Below are positions 40,835-64,000 of a stretch of DNA of 64,000 nt, in pieces; within the stretch, counting starts at the first letter, position 1; the number at the start of each line of letters is the position of its first letter. The position numbers and the translations under genes are program-made. The DNA lies in NCBI GenBank assembly GCA_003991915.1, contig RQTK01000321.1, positions 308,048-372,047 on the forward strand, in the 5' to 3' direction. Origin of the DNA: Elysia chlorotica (taxonomy: Eukaryota; Mollusca; Gastropoda; Plakobranchidae). The notes beneath the pieces were generated by a model that was not told the DNA's origin, did no database searches, and saw only the letters and a list, made by a program, of their open reading frames with translations.

Positions 40835-41060
40835 TGATTTAACGTTCAACATCAGCACTATATAGGCTATCTGTGTACGGATCCCAAAATTGACGTCTGA
40901 CAATTTTCTGTGCTGCCACACACGAGACAGATTATGGATACCATGACTCCTGTCTCAGCTGGTCACATTAAACTGACACCGATCCGACCAGTTGGGACCG
41001 AAATCAATGGGCTTGGACCTTTTGCGCCGGAAACCGATGTTCTACTCCAGGGCCATCATC
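40835..41060 (-). repeat. tRNA-derived SINE (antisense)
   Basis: Same family, with a small deletion near the head and a poly-C run at its head end (41061-41077). Confidence 0.82.
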
Positions 41061-41327
41061 CCCCCCCCCCCCCCCCTGGACGTAAGAGACTAAATCAGCT
41101 AAACAAATAGACATATTAATGTTTTTGTTCAAAGAGAATACCATGTAGTTTGCACATATTAACCCACACTTTAGTGCCATTTCGGAAGTCGGTGTTATAG
41201 CGTTTTCAAATACATTATGGCAGTAGGCTGATAGAAACAGAAATAGGTTAAACTGCGCCTAACTGGCACATACATGTTGGGTCGGACTGTCTGTGTTATG
41301 TACCCAAGAGAGACAGACGTTTTGCGA

Positions 41328-41402
41328 TCCCCGCTTAATCTCTGTGTGGCAGCAGATAAACAATTGTCATACTTCACAAGTCTTAGGACCCGTCGCCGAA
41401 TA
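41328..41402 (+). repeat. SINE fragment (sense, degraded)
   Basis: Only the body-to-tail part is visible: gatccccgcttaatctctgtg, tggcagcagataaac, cttaggacccgtc. Confidence 0.5.
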
Positions 41403-42227
41403 TGATCCTCCTTGGGAACACAGGAAACGAGAAGCTATGACATTTGTATTCGGGACAAAAGTCCTCTCATGCAAGTACCCCATGTCTCGAACATGGAGCA
41501 GGGAAAAGCCATGGTTGTGCCCTTCATGAGGATCGCACGCTGGATCTCAGGTTCATTTTGTACCGAGTATTTTTATTGTTTGTATACTTTTTGTTTTCTT
41601 TGGCAAGCCTACAAATCAACTTAATCCACATGTTCTTGGGGTAGCTCTACGTTCTCTTATTATTTCCAGCATGTTTGAAAATCTTGACTTCATGCAGTCA
41701 CTGTGGGTGTCATTCTTTAAATTTACTGAATTTTCATTTGGCGCCTAATTCCACGACCTCCTCTACTCAGGAACAATAATATTATATACAATGTCTCACA
41801 CAAACACCTATATTGAGGAGTCACATTGCATAGAAAGCTTCATATATTTATTTCAATTCTAATCTAGACCATTGTACACGATGGGCATGGCCTCGGCGAA
41901 ATCCACGAGAAACGAAAAACTATTGACATTCTATAATAGCATTTTAAAGCAAAGAAGAAACAGCAAAACAAAGGAAAACAATAAGACCAAACGGGTCTTT
42001 TACCGCTAAGATACCACCATATGTCCATCCCACTACTGTCGTAGCTACCATACAGTCAATTGTGAATAGATGATGCGCAGTGTACCTACGCTGCTATAGT
42101 CCAATGCGTGTATTCAACTGTTGGTTCTACTACACATCGGAAAAACACACACGCTTGAGGCAGCTGTTACACATATTTCCTTCGGAATCTTCCTACGTTA
42201 AATACCAAATGCCAAAATCTATTAAGT

Positions 42228-42330
42228 ATTGGTATCATCACCCCGTCTGGCAGTACTCAAAATTATCAGATGTTAGTCTTGGAACCCATCCATGAGATAG
42301 ATAAGCTGAAGATAAACGTTAAGAAAGCAA
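42228..42330 (+). repeat. SINE fragment (sense, degraded)
   Basis: Shows gtatcatcaccccgtc, ttatcagatgttagtcttgg, and a tail aagataaacgttaag. The head is missing. Confidence 0.45.
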
Positions 42331-42564
42331 ACGACGGACACCTGCTTATGGTTTCATTCCTAGTTTTTTATGATCCCTAAACGGCTGCTAATAAAACATA
42401 TCAGTATTAAGTTCTTCCCCAGGCTACACGGAGAGACAAACAATACAGACGCCCAACAGAAAACGTCTTTCAGACGTTCGAGCACATAATTATCGCGCTA
42501 ATTATCAAACGATACTAGTTTTGAAGCGGTGTTCTCAAATACCAATGTTTTCCACGGTTTTACT

Positions 42565-42665
42565 ATCCAAGCGTCGTAGGTACAACGTCGTGGTAGCTTA
42601 CAACTCGTCGTGAAAACTTCTTATTTGTATCATTTTATCTTAAGACATGTCGTGAATTTATCACA
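42565..42665 (+). mobile_element. Palindromic MITE-like element, degraded copy
   Basis: Contains GTAGCTTACAACTCGTCGT and then AAAACTTCTTATT (42593-42625), matching the core of the copies at 46002 and 61673. Its right half is poorly preserved. Confidence 0.45.
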
Positions 42666-44289
42666 ATGATGTACTTACGATTCTATGATAGCTTGCCAGA
42701 TGATGTCTTGGTAAGATTACTAGCTCTGTGTACTGTATTAAATTTTCTTAACAGGAGTACTGTAAGTCCATGCATAATAGCAATTAATTTTTTTCTGCTT
42801 GTCGGCATTTTTTATATAACGCTTTTGAATACTATTTTGAGATACAAATTGATAGCCTTTACATGCAAAACACATTTTCTCAAAGGGTAAAAATTATATC
42901 TCGTGCATACCATTAGGCACAGAGAGGTCTTTTAGTATACTAGGCCCTTGTTAATTAAAAGACCAAGTTTCAATTCACAATATGCTCATACATTTTTGTC
43001 GCTCAAACAAAGAAATAGAAGAGTGTCTAAAATATTAAACTATAGTTATTGGATAATTGCCAACTTATCTAAAATGGGTGCCTTGCGCTTGGACCAAAAT
43101 TCACCAGTAGACCATTGTCTGTTGACATTAGCTGCTGCGTTGAAAAAAAAAGTCGACAACGGTTGCCTCGCGTCTAATATTTGGACCAACCAGTTACATA
43201 CTTCTTCTCATTATAATTGAAGTATATTACTTTGAGTTCAGCTGACTAAATTAGAGGAGTCAACAAACATCAGCTATTTTAGTTTTGTAATCTAATGCAT
43301 TGCGGTGCAACGCCTGTAAGGCAATTACTACCGATGAACTTCTAGTTCATAAATTGCGATTCGCTCCATGCACTACAACCCCATCAATCATTAATTTTCA
43401 GGTTAATTCTCTCTAGAAAAATTAATGAAAGTATGATAGCGGAGACATGTTACGTCTAGAAAGCAAAATAAAATTATAACATTAAAAGACACCCCGACTT
43501 CAAACTCTCTATCTCCCAAAAAACAACAACAAAACAAAAACCCAACGAAAACAAGCCATAGAATCAATTGAAAAAAACAAAGCGAATACGAATATATAAA
43601 ACCACACATTTGGTTCCAAAGACATGACTTACTGATCACACAAGACAAAAATGATGTCAAGAGCCAAAGTTGTTGATTATTTAAGGAAAAGTCACAACCA
43701 ATATGTATAAAATATAATTGTTACTTAAAGTATCCTATTTGTAACACGGTGAACAAAACCAAAATCGCGCATAATACAGGCTTTGGGTTAAAAAGATGGA
43801 ACTAAGTTAATGAGATAAATGTGTCAGGAAAAGCATATTGCTTAGACGTTATATTTCCACAGACGCTACTTTATTATAGATGCTTCATATCATAAAGTAT
43901 CTAACGAATGCTTTGTAACACATTCAATGCTGTTTATTTATATAGAATCAGCTTCTTTTCTATGTCATAATGCATGTACATTTTTTATACAAAGGCAGGG
44001 AGCGAAATTCAACAGCTTTTCACGCAGTGTTGTGAGATACACCACATTTTATTGACGTAGCAGTTTGTGTTCCTATCCCTCCTGAAGTAAATACATCTGA
44101 ATTCATGGCATTGCATACTTCGTGCCTCCACTGCTGTTAACAATATCCTTGGGACCTCTATGTTATCCCAACAACAACTCAACTACAGCGACTAAAACAA
44201 AAAAAAACCTGGCTCTGTTATAAAGTGGAAACTTAAATTTAAGGCCAGCCATAGAGGATATCAATTTTTTGGATAGAGCTACAGAAACC
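42666..44289. other. Region upstream of rhodopsin, no gene recognised
   Basis: AT-rich. It must contain the rhodopsin 5' UTR or promoter unless these lie further upstream beyond a 5' UTR intron, but no TATA box or initiator could be assigned with confidence. Confidence 0.4.
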
Positions 44290-55400
<11,111 letters not shown>

Positions 55401-58145
55401 TGACAGCTGGTGTGATCGGGGCAGCCCGCGCTAGTTCCAAAGCACCTCCGCCTAAAAACAGCAGCCAGTGAAACAACATGAACAGTAACAACGCCCCCAA
55501 CAACATTGAAAACAACAAATAACAAATATAAAACCAAATCCTTTAAATAACTAAGCATAATTATATGATGCAAGTAAAATTATCTCAAAGTACCAAACTT
55601 CCAGTAACAATTTCCAATCTGATTAAATAAGAGCCAGCCCGAAAGCTTTTATATGTATGTTTTATAAGAAAATCATGGCGTTGGTGTCGTGTAATTTTTT
55701 TTTTCATTTTATTATTTACATTAAACATGTTACAGTTATTTCCGTTTTCCAACAGAGTTTATATACGTTTAGATTTAAATGAATGTTTACACAGAGATGT
55801 CGGCAAGAAGCATCAAGTTACTGGAAGGTATTTTCATAGGAAAAGTATTATTAAAAAGGAAGTCCAACAGTCAGATTGGCTAATGAAAATAAAAAAAGGA
55901 GGTAGCAACTAATTTTTCAATATTTCTCAAAACTAGTTTAAAGTGTTAACCATCCGAAAATCTACGGTTATATACATTCGTTTTCGACAATCTACGATCA
56001 AACCAGTATAATATTTTTTAGAGAAGAGGATAGTAAAAATTCCAAGGGGTTATTTTCTATATTCTGACGAAATGTAAATGCCACACAATTCTTTAAACGC
56101 AATTGAAGTTAACTTTCTATGAGTAGAACAAAAATATTATATTAGACATTATTTTTCTATTGTAGATTTAAATACTGTGCTATAAAAAGAGCAAGGCAGC
56201 TCCAGCGGACATGATTAGTAAATGTAATTAAATTTTACACTATCAAAATTTGCAAGTGGAGTGCATGCCGATAGCCGAGAAGGCACTAAAACATTTAAGG
56301 TTTATTAGTATTGGTGTAAATGCTGCCTGTAATAAAATGTGAACGTTATTTCATTTTTATGATCTTTTGACAGTAATGCCTAAACTTAACTGTTCTTTTC
56401 TTCTAATTGCACAAATGCGAGATATCACAATCATGTAGATACCAAAATATAGCTTTGTTTTATGACGTAGAAGCTATTATTTACGTTGCACAGCTTTCTA
56501 TGTTTTCTAATGATTCTCTTATTTTACAATATGTGTACACTTGAACTAAGTATAAATGCTCATTGTAACTATGTATACTGAACTTCAATTTTTATATGCG
56601 TAATTCAAACATCCTAAAAACTCGCACAAACGTATCGCCTTTGATTCTATTGCATTATCAATTGAGGTAGTAAGAGATCAATCGTTTTCGGTCATCACTA
56701 TTTAGACAACCTAAAACGTCCACAATAAACCATTCGGCAACAGAATTTAATTTTTCCTAAACGAAAATGTTAACTAGTCCATGTTAAAATATTTGAAAAA
56801 TTAGTTATTTGAACTATATTTCAAAATCGTTATTGACCAATTCTTTATGCAACCCGCTGAGGAAAAAATGTTTTTTTTTTCATCATCCAAAAGGATGATG
56901 AGCTTGTAGAAGGTCCTTCAATTTGAACAAGACATTAATCAATCAATCAATCAATCTTTGACCATACAACTTCTGCCATGTATCACTGATATCTTCCCAA
57001 AGTTCAACCACCATAGTTATCTTTAACATAGACTATGGTTCTTTCTTTTTTATTGCATCATTTTTAACATTCTTCAAAAGATCCAATACAGTCTGAAGAA
57101 TTTGAAACTGAAAGAGGAAATATCCAGATCATACAAATAGCTGTAGTTTTCTAAGGAGTTCTGGACTTCGGTATTATTTGCCTGTTTCGCTCATCCGCTT
57201 TTACATCAGAGGGATCCATGTCCAGCAAAAATTAATCAATTTTTTGGCTTTGATTTTGTTACGACTAAGCAATGGTGCAATGTTTTTTTTTAATTAGATC
57301 CAAAGGTTAAATGGCTTACATGACCATTAATGTGTACTGTATTAACAAATTAAATAAATTGATTTAAAAAATAACAACCATTATCCTTTCTGTCACGAAG
57401 AATGCCACTAAAGACGAAGAGAGTGGGGTTTGTTTTAAACGGATAAAATTCAACAAAGCAATGTTTTCTCTTCTATCTTTTTATTTTCATCTGACCAAAT
57501 ATTATTTTTACACAATTATTATGAAAAAAGGCAAGTTTAAAACAATGAATAAAATCACAATAATAGCAACAGCAGCAACAACAACAACAAAACTGTAATA
57601 ACAACAAAACAGCGACCCAGAAATTTCACTGCTCAGTACTAATGAAACGGTTTGTATTATAAAGATTAAATTAGTATAGAAAATTTATTTTTCCGCAAAT
57701 TATACATTCACAGTTATTGTTTTTCCATCTAAGATTAGTAGTAGAATTTAAAGTAGTGTCTCTATCCCAGCTTTAGTTGTCATAAAACTATTTTTAAAAA
57801 TTCCCTTTGTCTCTGTTTCTCTGTTCCAATTTTCCGTTTTCCCAATCCCTACTTTTTTCTGATTTGAAATTTGACATGAAGAGATTAAAATTATATAAAA
57901 CCTCATGTTGACTTTTTCTACGCTGTTCATGTTTTTTGTTAAGCTGTCAATGTTCGTATAGCGTTACCAAGCTGTAAAAGTTCATATAGACTCCTAAACC
58001 ACCAGGACTTCTTGTCCAAATATTTCAAACTTTTTCAGGTTAAATAAAATGAATAGCGCCAGCCGTATACTGTCTTGACAGTCCTGCTGGCGTGTAGAAA
58101 TATACATGATGAAAAAAAATCATTTTTAGAGGATTGAGGGAGGGG
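55401..58145. other. Rhodopsin 3' flank and intergenic DNA
   Basis: AT-rich. It probably includes the rhodopsin 3' UTR at its left end. An (AATC)n tract of about five units lies at 56938-56956. No other gene is seen. Confidence 0.5.
55888..55893 (+). promoter_or_regulatory. Candidate polyadenylation signal for rhodopsin
   Basis: First AATAAA downstream of the rhodopsin stop codon that I could find, about 490 bp away. A second AATAAA lies at 56331-56336. Neither is proven; transcript ends would decide. Confidence 0.25.
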
Positions 58146-58335
58146 GTCCCTTAACGTCTAACTTCAGTAGCAAGGCCGTATTCCATTCGATTCCCAAGCG
58201 TAAAATTTGACATTTTAAGCGATGCCATACAAAGACAGTGTGGGGCACCACATGATACTGACACCGACCCAACCAGTAGCGGAGAAATACATGTTGGGCC
58301 TTGAACCGCCGATTTCTTGATTGCAGAATGTCACA
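58146..58335 (-). repeat. SINE-like sequence (diverged, antisense), upstream copy
   Basis: Diverged member of the window's SINE family. It shares the 3'-tail words (ttaacgtctaac), gggg-caccacatgatactgacac, and cgacccaaccagtag, read antisense. The tRNA-like head is poorly matched. Most of it lies inside duplication unit 1. Confidence 0.65.
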
Positions 58336-60009
58336 CAACAGAGACTGTCTACCGCAGCTTTGAATCGAATTATGGGCGCTTTAATATTGTGCTCATTCGT
58401 TTTTTAAAGTACACAAATGAGCACTGCAGAGGGATTTTCAGATACTCTCAAGTTATACGTACTTAAGGCCAGTAAAGACCAACCCCACCTCCACGTGGTG
58501 CTTGCTGGGTAACGCTAACAGGGCAATGGCAACGTGGAGAAAGAGAGGTGACTGACAGCCATGGGAACAACGGACCGTCGCCGCCCTAGTCCGCAGATGA
58601 GGGGCAGAGAGGGAGAGCGGTGTCAGTATCGCTACTACACCCAGGGCGGTCCCTCTCGAGATGCTGAACAAAGGCATACAGCCCTCTCTAGAACCACAAA
58701 AGCGGCGGACTAGGCGGATGAAATCAAACACAAGATTCAACGGCTATGAAGGCGCACCTCTCAGATATGGGATCTACAAAGAACCCTGCTGCCTTGCAGG
58801 TCGACCCAGAAAGGTCAAAGGCTAAAGGAACCCACCTTGAATAAAAAGTACGCCGAAATCGGAGGGCCTCGACCGAAAGGTGCAAATAGTGCATCAAGGC
58901 GTAACTGCCAAGGATGCAAAGGGTAGCCCACGTATCTTTACTCAATATGATGCTCTCAAATAATTATGATTCAAGTCATGGTGCTTCATCTGTGGTAAGC
59001 CAGGCAGAGGAAGTGCCGGGCTCTCTGCCTCGAAGGAGCCCACCCCAAGCTACTGGTGTACCAAAGAATAGACTTAAAATACTCCAATACAAGGCCGTAT
59101 TCCATTCGATTCCCAAGCGTAAAATTTGACATTTTAAGCGATGCCATACAAAGACAGTGTGGGGCACCACATGATACTGACACCGACCCAACCAGTAGCG
59201 GAGAAATACATGTTGGGCCTTGAACCGCCGATTTCTTGATTGCAGAATGTCACACAACAGAGACTGTCTACCGCAGCTTTGATTCGAATTATGGGCGCTT
59301 TAATATTGTGTTCATTCGTTTTTTTGAAGTACACAAATGAGCACTGCAGAGGGATTTTTAGATACTCTCAAGTTATACGTACTTAAGGCCAGTAAAGACC
59401 AACCCCACCTCCACGTGGTGCTGGCTGGGTAACGCTAACAGGGCAATGGCAACGTGGGGAAAGAGAGGTGACTGACAGCCATGGGAACAACGGGACCGTC
59501 GCCGCCCTAGTCTGCAGACGAGGGGCAGAGAGGGAGAGCGGTGTCAGTATCGCTACTACACCCAGGGCGGTCCCTCTCGAGATGCTGAACAAAGGCATAC
59601 AGCCCTCTCTAGAACCACAAAAGCGGCGGACTAGGCGGATGAAATCAAACACAAGATTCAACGGCTATGAAAGCGCACCTCCCAGATATGTGATCTACAA
59701 AGAACCCTGCTGCCTTGCAGGTTGACCCAGAAAGGTCAAAGGCTAAAGGAACCCACCTTGAATAAAAAGTACGCCGAAATCGGAGGGCCTCGACCGAAAG
59801 GTGCAAATAGTGCATCAAGGCGTAACTGCCAAGGATGCAAAGGGTAGCCCACGTATCTTTACTCAATATGATGCTCTCAAATAATTATGATTCAAGTCAT
59901 GGTGCTTCATCTGTGGTAAGCCAGGCAGAGGAAGTGCCGGGCTCTCTGCCTCGAAGGAGCCCACCCCAAGCTACTGGTGAACCAAAGAATAGACTAAAAA
60001 TACTCCAAT
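58171..60009 (+). repeat. 919-921-bp direct tandem duplication covering the LINE 5' end
   Basis: Unit 1 is 58171-59089 and unit 2 is 59090-60009, joined head to tail with only scattered differences and two or three 1-bp indels. Each unit starts inside SINE-like sequence (caaggccgtattcc) and ends inside the LINE reading frame at LKILQ. In unit 1 the frame then runs into the start of unit 2 and stops; in unit 2 it continues into the endonuclease. Confidence 0.92.
59090..59255 (-). repeat. SINE-like sequence (diverged, antisense), duplicated copy
   Basis: Second copy of the diverged SINE piece, carried along by the 919-bp tandem duplication. It lacks the SINE 3' end because the duplication breakpoint lies inside the SINE. 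Confidence 0.65.
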
Positions 60010-61314
60010 GGAACTGTGAGAGTATAAGCAACAAGAAGCTACAACTCACAAACAAGTTAAAAAATGCTGACATAGATATAGCATGTATGCAAGAATCACA
60101 TCTGCAACCACATCCAAAACATGGAAACCGCTTCACCATCAGGGGCTACCAAACGTTCAAACAAGATAGAAAAAACGGCCCAAAAGGAGGTGTCATCACA
60201 CTTGTTAGAAATGACATCCCAGCCTCAGAAGTCCAGGTTGAGACAGGAGACAGAGCAGAGATGATTGGAGTCAAAATCTATCTCAACAACAAAGAAATTA
60301 CTATATACAACTGCTACTGTCCTCCACGAAAAGAGCATGTCCTACACGCCATGAACATAAGTGAGCACTGCATAGTTGTAGGAGACTTCAACAGTCACTC
60401 ACCCAGCTGGGGCTATCCTGAACAGGACGACAGAGGAGAAGAAGTTGAAGACTGGCAGACTAGCTCAAACCTCTTGCTGATTAATGACGCAGAAGATCCA
60501 CCAACCTACTATTCCAGAAGCTGGATGACAACATCAACCCCAGACCTTGCCTTTGCTACAGAAGACATTGCTCTGAAGACTTGCAGAGAGGTAGACAATC
60601 AATTAGGAGGTAGTGACCATAGACCAATCATCCTGACCATAGATAATCTGGCTCAAAGAAGAGAAGCTCCTCACTTTACAAGATGGAACTATAAAAAGGC
60701 TAACTGGGACCTCTTCCGCTCACTCACCAATGAAATGTCTCTAGGTTTAAATGCACGCAGTCACAAAGTAGATAGGGTTGCAAAGAAAATAACGGAATTA
60801 ACCCTCAATGCTGCTAAGAGGGCAATACCAAGAGGATCGCGAAAAAATTACCGACCCTTCTGGACTGAAGAATTGGAAGACTTGGAAAATGAGGTCAACA
60901 AGGCAAGAAAGGATGCCGAAGAAAACCCAAGCTTAGACAGCAATATAAAACTAAAAGAAACAACCGCGAGGCTCAGAAGAGAGACAATATCAACCCAGAG
61001 AAAAGGATGGCAAGAAAAGACAGCAAGCCTCAATCTAGAAAAAGACGGAGGCAAACTATGGAACCTTATGGCAACTCTAAACGGAGAAAAAACAAAAACA
61101 GGGCCAGTAATCCTAGAAAAAGAAGGCGCAACAGTGACAGGTAAAAGAGCGGCAAATCTGTTCATCAAACAATATGCAGATATTAGTGATATAGAGATAG
61201 ACAGAGACAGAAGAAGACAAGTCAACCTGGACATACAAGAACTTAAAGAGGTATCACATGGCCAAAAAGACATTGAAATGGACAGACAATTTACACATGA
61301 AGAACTAGAGAACT
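59835..61314 (+). CDS. LINE (non-LTR retrotransposon) endonuclease region, 3' truncated
   Basis: This is an open frame of about 493 residues before low-complexity sequence takes over. It encodes an apurinic-type (APE) endonuclease domain, which nicks target DNA for target-primed reverse transcription. Visible motifs are ILQWNC (about 57-61), the catalytic glutamate in QESHL (E87), GDFNSHSPSWG (183-193), TPDLAF (236-240) and SDHRP (260-264). A lysine-rich linker follows. The frame stops being LINE at THEELEN, just where an RT domain would be expected to begin, and continues as tyrosine codons of a (TAC)n tract to 61409. There is no RT or RNase H downstream. The endonuclease itself has no stop or frameshift, so the copy is young. 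The relationship to the 35875-36996 copy (GDFNSHS, EVEDWQ) suggests an I-like, RNase H-bearing clade, which is inference. Confidence 0.85.
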
Positions 61315-61332
61315 ATTACTACTACAACTACA

Positions 61333-61407
<75 letters not shown>

Positions 61408-61408
61408 G
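61312..61408 (+). repeat. (TAC)n microsatellite ending the LINE frame
   Basis: About 30 units with early AAC interruptions; read in the LINE frame it encodes tyrosines. Confidence 0.95.
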
Positions 61409-61642
61409 ATGATGATGATCTAAGCTCTACCTTAGATTAATTGCGGATCCAATAAGCGTTATATTTAAATAAAAAATAAAAATCCATGACGATCGAGCGT
61501 CATTAATATGCCATCTTTTATAGCCGTGGAAGATCGTAAGGCGTTTATTAACAGCAGTCAGACATTTTCCAATTTGGTGGTTCAGGCAGCTAGGACATGA
61601 TCCTTACCAAAAACACCACCGAACGTTTCTACTTACTTACGC

Positions 61643-61762
61643 TATAGGGGTAGAATTTACAACCAAGACGTAGTAGCTTACGTCTCGTTGTAAGGATAAT
61701 TGTAAGAATAAGAAGGCTAATGACGAGACGTAAGCTACGCCATGTTTGTGCATTCTACACTG
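61643..61762. mobile_element. Palindromic MITE-like element, copy with perfect 16-bp stem
   Basis: GTAGCTTACGTCTCGT (61673-61688) is the exact reverse complement of 61723-61738, with a 34-base loop. Outside the stem the similarity continues imperfectly (gtagaat...aca on both sides). Read on the minus strand, the loop side gives GCCTTCTTATT, shared with copies at 42593 and 46002. Confidence 0.6.
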
Positions 61763-61906
61763 GGACTGGAAAAGACTAGTGGCTTGGTCCTGACACTGTT
61801 TGTTTTTATTAAGTGTTTTCTACTATACTGCTTCTTCTGTAGTAGTATAGATCTATGTTTCCTTGTGATTGACAAAAGTAATATTATTTTTAAGGGAGAG
61901 GGGGGT

Positions 61907-61910
<4 letters not shown>

Positions 61911-61952
<42 letters not shown>

Positions 61953-62105
61953 AGGAGAGGGAGATAGAGTGAGAGGGAGAGGGAGACCGAGAGATCGAGA
62001 GAGAGAGAAAGAGGGGGCGAGAAAGATCGAGAGAGAGAGAGAAAGAGAGGGAGAGAGATCGAGAGAGAGAGAGACTTAAACACCGACAGAAAGACAGAGA
62101 GAGAC
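61911..62105 (+). repeat. GA-rich microsatellite
   Basis: Perfect (GA)n, then GA with GAA, GGA and GATC interruptions. Confidence 0.92.
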
Positions 62106-62274
62106 TGAGACAGAGGCAGGGGCCTAGATAGATAATAGATTGGTAATGGACTTAGATGACGTTTTGATTACCCTTCGCTCTAACATATTTATTTTTGCCT
62201 ACCGATAAACCGCATAGGGCTTTGCTTTGGTCATTATCTCTGATGATCAACAACAACAACAACAATATCAATAT

Positions 62275-62403
62275 GCTGCTGCTACTACTGCTACTACTAC
62301 TGCTGCTGATGCTGCTGCCACTGCTACTGCTGCTGTTACTACTATGGTTACTACTGCTGCTACTACTACTGCTACTACTACTACTATTACTACTACAACT
62401 ACA

Positions 62404-62473
<70 letters not shown>

Positions 62474-62477
62474 ATAT

Positions 62478-62561
<84 letters not shown>

Positions 62562-62578
62562 ACTTCTACTACTACTTT
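62275..62578 (+). repeat. (CTA/CTG)n to (TAC)n microsatellite, about 300 bp
   Basis: Left part mixes CTG and CTA; right part is nearly pure TAC/CTA. Any open frame here is an artefact of the repeat. Confidence 0.95.
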
Positions 62579-63259
62579 TACTTCTCCTGTTACAGCAACT
62601 CTCATCACCACCACCACTGCTAGATGAACTTCGTATTTTTAGGGTATTTGTTGAGATGCCATATAATAAAGACAGAATATGTTTTTGCTCTAGTTGTATT
62701 TAAATTGCTTAACAAAAGAGAGCAAAGTAGGTATACTTTTCGAAGATGACACAAGTATTCATTGATGATTGAAATAGAAAAAATGAGCCATATTTATTAT
62801 TTAAAAAAAGGTCATGGGTTGATTTCTTTCGAAGACTTTGGTTTTTATAATTTAAAAAAAAGTAATAACCTCTTTTCCAAATGAATATCCATGCAACAAA
62901 ACAGCATACGTTTGCGCAGAAGATGGTTGATTTATTTCCTTAGAAAACTGTGATATGGAGCAATACTAGAGCAAGAGCATAACTTTAATTGTAAATTGGT
63001 CAATGAAAAAAAATGGATGAAAATAATGTTAATGTGAAGGATCACTTAGATCAAAGAAGATGCTTTTCAACATAAAGTTTAACATATTAGACAAATACAC
63101 AAAACAGGCAAAAACATTCAAAGGAGAAGATGAGAAAAGAGTATGAAACCGAAAAAAAAATGTACAAATCAAGTGGCGACATTTATATATAGCATAAGAA
63201 GGATATTGAAACGGACACTTGGATCGTCACGACACTCTGAAGAGACACTCGTTACAGGA

Positions 63260-63342
63260 TGAAGGGGAAGGGAAGAGAGAAAGAGAGAGAGAAAGAGAGA
63301 AAGGAAGAGAGCGAGAGAGAGAAAGAGAGAAAGAGAGAGACA
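63260..63342 (+). repeat. Imperfect (GA)n
   Basis: GA with AAG and GGA interruptions. Confidence 0.9.
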
Positions 63343-63909
63343 TGGGTCGGACCACAAAAGGATAGGAGCAAGATGTGAAAGAATAGTTTGGTGTGCAAAC
63401 AGAGCGGCGAGAAAAGCATCATAGGACAGGCGAGGTTTTAACGTAGTATGCAGTAAGTAACGTCACAAAAAAAAGCAGGCTAAGAGAGATAATTTCAGAT
63501 GATGTACAAAAAAAAAACTTCTATACTTATGCAAATGACAAAAAATGAGTTTTTAAATAAATGCGCTATTAATATACACAGATACGGATAGAAGCATATC
63601 CCACCACACTCTAACAATTTCTGTAAGCAAACAGTGAGAAGATCGCAACAGGAAAAAAACAACACTTGATTTTGATAAATCAGCCTGCAATGTTAAGGTC
63701 TTTCCAATGCCAGATAAAAGCACATGCATTCAGATCAATAATCACTGTGTTGTGTCAGGCCACTTTGACACGATAAAATCGATAATGCAAGAAGAAAGAT
63801 CGTAGTGTCACGTCGCTGGTTCATTATTTCGATTCAATAAGAGGAGACTACAGCGATATCAACTGTGATGGTATTATTGTTATTGTTATTACTATCATTA
63901 TTATTATTA

Positions 63910-63916
63910 CTATTAT

Positions 63917-63993
<77 letters not shown>

Positions 63994-64000
63994 ATAGTAG
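63910..64000 (+). repeat. (TAG)n microsatellite at the window end
   Basis: Follows a short ATT/ACT tract; runs to the edge of the window. Confidence 0.93.

Noticed and set aside
58171..60009. Tandem LINE promoter monomers
   Set aside because: The left unit continues into flanking SINE sequence and the unit ends inside the ORF, which fits an ordinary segmental tandem duplication better; kept only as an alternative.
62195..62703. Frames of 142 and 158 codons with poly-Leu/Thr/Tyr
   Set aside because: Pure microsatellite translation.

Overview
The window is eukaryotic nuclear DNA, most likely from a mollusc and probably a gastropod. The evidence is a GT-AG spliced rhabdomeric opsin of molluscan type, one tRNA-derived SINE family present in well over a dozen copies, several classes of decayed retrotransposon, and very dense microsatellites. 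No operons, prokaryotic genes, rRNA genes or CRISPR arrays are visible. Two runs of N (1337-2134 and 26515-26593) are assembly gaps, and both touch simple repeats.

The one clear host gene is a complete Gq-coupled rhodopsin on the + strand, 44290-55400. It has eight exons with consistent phases that join into a 470-residue protein with the DRY motif, the disulfide cysteines, the retinal lysine (K317), NPxxY, HPK, a palmitoylation cysteine cluster and a low-complexity C-tail. Its introns hold most of the microsatellites and SINEs of the right third of the window, plus a piece of a Penelope-like element in intron 6.

The rest is intergenic and dominated by repeats. 1-4600: SINE copies, a perfect 74-bp inverted repeat beside the first gap, and a 91-bp tandem duplication. 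4600-12000: SINEs, (GA)n/(CT)n tracts, and a 365-bp TTAA-flanked MITE at 9033-9397. 12100-14400: two LINE reverse-transcriptase (RT) remnants. 14400-20300: AT-rich DNA, microsatellites and one sense SINE. 20300-23560: a hAT/ZMYM1-like transposase relic and a second copy of one of its segments 2 kb downstream. 23700-28400: SINE and simple repeats. 28450-37010: a CR1-type RT relic (minus strand), an RT-less endonuclease + RNase H LINE relic, another LINE RT relic, and a compact RT-less endonuclease-RNase H insertion with a 12-bp target-site duplication. 37000-44000: SINE fragments and simple repeats. 55400-64000: a LINE 5' end with an open 524-codon endonuclease frame that runs into a (TAC)n tract, preceded by a 919-bp tandem duplication that includes SINE sequence, then a hairpin MITE and microsatellites.

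The observations I consider most worth following are: (1) three separate LINE copies that keep endonuclease sequence but lack the reverse transcriptase, one with a perfect target-site duplication; (2) two SINEs that begin within about 15 bp of the 5' splice sites of consecutive opsin introns, in the same orientation; (3) a small palindromic MITE family; and (4) the TTAA-flanked MITE. I found no convincing new enzymatic or defence system.
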